From NCBI RefSeq assembly GCF_018066915.1, contig NZ_JAGPVV010000218.1, positions 1-34,166 on the forward strand: 34,166 nucleotides of DNA, given 5' to 3'. The notes beneath the pieces were generated by a model. The model was not told the DNA's origin. It did not search any database and was given only the letters and a program-made list of their open reading frames with translations. The position numbers and the translations under genes are program-made. Shown piece after piece: positions 33,053-34,166 of this stretch. Every line of letters starts with the position of its first letter. Position 1 is the first letter of the stretch. This DNA is from Roseovarius sp. (GTDB lineage Bacteria; Pseudomonadota; Alphaproteobacteria; Rhodobacterales; Rhodobacteraceae).

Positions 33053-34021
33053 TCAAGGCTCGGGATAGTCGCCACTTTCTCCGTCATCTCGAGAGAAATG
33101 CAAGTCTTCGATCTCAGAGACGTCCTCAATTGCGTTCAGGTAGTTTGGCGAAAGTTGTAAATCCTCGTCTGGAACGACAGGCACGGTGCCTGACTGAGCC
33201 ATTAGCCTGCGGGCAAGTTGCTCGAGCGGGTTCTCGATCTCATCCGTCAACCGACTAGCGAACATGCCGAAATATTTGGCGATGTTCTCGAGCGCTTTGA
33301 TTCGGTCTGCGAAAACCACTTCAATGCCATGAGGGGTCTTTTTAATCCCCTGTATGATTAGACGCGCCTCAGGACTCAAAAGGTCCGTGTCGGTGATCTC
33401 CAAAATCGGCGGCCCGCCACGGCCCCTGCATTCAGGGCACTCGGCTTTTGGGACACCTCGAATGTCAAAACCAAAGCCGCCATCGCAGTTGGGAAGGCTT
33501 GGGTCTGTTGTCTTACCATCGCTGATCGCGGTTGCCATATCGGAGCTGTCTCCGGCCGTGAGGCCAATGCAGAGTTCAGCAACGGCACGGTCATGCGCTT
33601 CGCGGAACTCGCGCTTGGTCGTCCACTGGAACGCATGGTTGATGCCGTGACAGTATCGGCAGGGCGGCACATGCAGCTTGACAACTTCGGTGATGGGCAT
33701 ATTGGCGATGGTCCACCACTTGCTCACGATCTCCTCCTGCGTGATGCGGGTGGCCAGCATGGTGCGGCGACCATGCAAGGTGATGATTTCCTGCATGATG
33801 GGCGATTTGATCAGAGCATGGGCGTTGCGGCGGTAGGTGTTGTAGCTCGATTTCGAAACGTCATAGGCGTGACGATACGCGCCGGTCACGTTCCTGTGTC
33901 GTAGGTAGTGGTGAATGAACGCCTGCTGCTTGACGGTGAGCGATCCGGTCAAGGCCTCGATCTGGTCGTCCAACGCCTGAGCAGCGCCGTCTTCTACCTC
34001 TGCCGAAAACTGCAGTGTCAT
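33053..34021 (-). CDS. phage terminase small subunit with zinc-binding insert
   Basis: Recognises the packaging site of phage DNA. The N-terminal helix-turn-helix region (about residues 25-90) has LTVKQQAFIHHYLRHRN and SYNTYRRNAHALIKSPIMQE, typical of this family. Residues 121-198 form a zinc-binding insert with CRYC at 121-124 and CPEC at 195-198, plus NCDGGFGF, a layout known in a subset of small terminases. The C-terminal part has KKTPHGIEVVFADRIKALENIAKYFGMFA. The ATG at 34021 follows GAGG; an ATG at 34084 lies within the promoter. Its downstream neighbour is the convergent island operon, so there is no large subunit gene after it. Confidence 0.88.
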   Translation of the reverse strand: MTLQFSAEVEDGAAQALDDQIEALTGSLTVKQQAFIHHYLRHRNVTGAYRHAYDVSKSSYNTYRRNAHALIKSPIMQEIITLHGRRTMLATRITQEEIVSKWWTIANMPITEVVKLHVPPCRYCHGINHAFQWTTKREFREAHDRAVAELCIGLTAGDSSDMATAISDGKTTDPSLPNCDGGFGFDIRGVPKAECPECRGRGGPPILEITDTDLLSPEARLIIQGIKKTPHGIEVVFADRIKALENIAKYFGMFASRLTDEIENPLEQLARRLMAQSGTVPVVPDEDLQLSPNYLNAIEDVSEIEDLHFSRDDGESGDYPEP

Positions 34022-34055
34022 TGTCAAATCCTCAGGTTTCGTGCGTTGATGCACA

Positions 34056-34084
34056 ATAACACCATTTCTGCGGATCGAGAACAA
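34056..34084 (-). promoter_or_regulatory. candidate promoter of the terminase small subunit gene
   Basis: On the minus strand TTGTTC (34079-34084) and TGTTAT (34056-34061) are separated by exactly 17 bases. Transcription would begin near 34049, about 28 bases before the ATG at 34021. This makes the terminase gene a separate unit. Confidence 0.5.
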
Positions 34085-34095
34085 CTATTCGCACA

Positions 34096-34112
34096 GTAGC
34101 TATTTTGTAGCT
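34096..34112. promoter_or_regulatory. direct repeat GTAGCT upstream of the terminase promoter
   Basis: GTAGCT occurs at 34096-34101 and 34107-34112, 11 bases apart, about one helical turn. It lies just upstream of the candidate -35, where an activator would bind. Confidence 0.3.
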
Positions 34113-34166
34113 GTGTGTGGGTGTTCTTTGTCAAAGTGAGCCAAGCTTAACAGGCGCAATCCATTG

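Larger units (their letters stand above)
28700..34166. mobile_element. integrated element at tRNA-Thr, left part (phage satellite or prophage)
   Basis: From the tRNA 3' end rightward, gene types and base use change: a P4-type integrase, an AlpA regulator, a replication-type gene with internal repeats, two unknown genes and a phage terminase small subunit. GC content drops and A/T appear more often in third codon positions compared with the core genes to the left. The right end and the second attachment site are not in the window. The lack of a large terminase gene next to the small one favours a satellite; a rearranged prophage is the alternative. Confidence 0.85.

Noticed and set aside
32845-33258. 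Plus-strand open frame of 137 codons after the replication operon
   Set aside because: It runs antisense through the end of the terminase gene, has no ribosome site, and its translation is basic and low in recognisable structure.

Overview
The window looks like chromosome from an alphaproteobacterium of the Rhodobacteraceae (Roseobacter/Rhodobacter group). The DNA is GC-rich, genes are packed tightly, and the gene order is typical of that group: hemD, an alphaproteobacterial Mic60 and a HemY-like TPR protein in a row; a methyltransferase/comF/grxC/nitrilase/marR/ubiG neighbourhood; and hslO, a CoA-type NUDIX gene, a CCA-adding-type gene and an RlmD-type methyltransferase in a row. Placement is by recognition of families and synteny only; no database was searched.

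Positions 1-28650 are ordinary core genome. From the left: the start of mutS (-), a ribokinase (+), then argG-tpm-msrA reading leftward. Next come a six-helix membrane protein and ilvA (+). A divergent pair follows: a lone HPt protein (-) and a receiver-PP2C phosphatase (+). A NUDIX gene (-) faces hslO-nudL-cca-rlmD (+). An envelope cluster at 13.0-15.1 kb holds two L,D-transpeptidases, a CAP lipoprotein and a 62-residue exported protein that ends at a strong terminator. Then hemH and a methyltransferase (-), comF-grxC-nitrilase-marR (+), ubiG (-), pip-zapE (+), EVE-YciI-gpsA-tsaD (-, with tight overlaps), and hemD-mic60-hemY (+).

At 28648-28723 there is a tRNA-Thr(CGT). A P4-type tyrosine integrase begins 100 bases after it, and from there the DNA is foreign in character: lower GC, different codon use and unknown genes. 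The order is integrase, an unknown 312-residue protein, an AlpA-type regulator, a winged-helix replication-type protein, an unknown 195-residue protein, and then a convergent phage terminase small subunit. The element runs off the right edge.

The most interesting part is this element. The terminase small subunit reads toward the convergent replication operon, so no large-subunit gene lies downstream of it, which fits a packaging-hijacking phage satellite better than an ordinary prophage. Inside the replication gene, five copies of a GCAGGAGCTGCACCCCC-like motif recur in different reading frames, which suggests an embedded replication origin. Upstream of the AlpA gene a GGANTA motif recurs at near-whole helical turns, like an operator array. 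In the core genome, the HemY-like protein has a membrane anchor, TPRs and a C-terminal metal knuckle with the same Cys spacing as the LapB rubredoxin tail.
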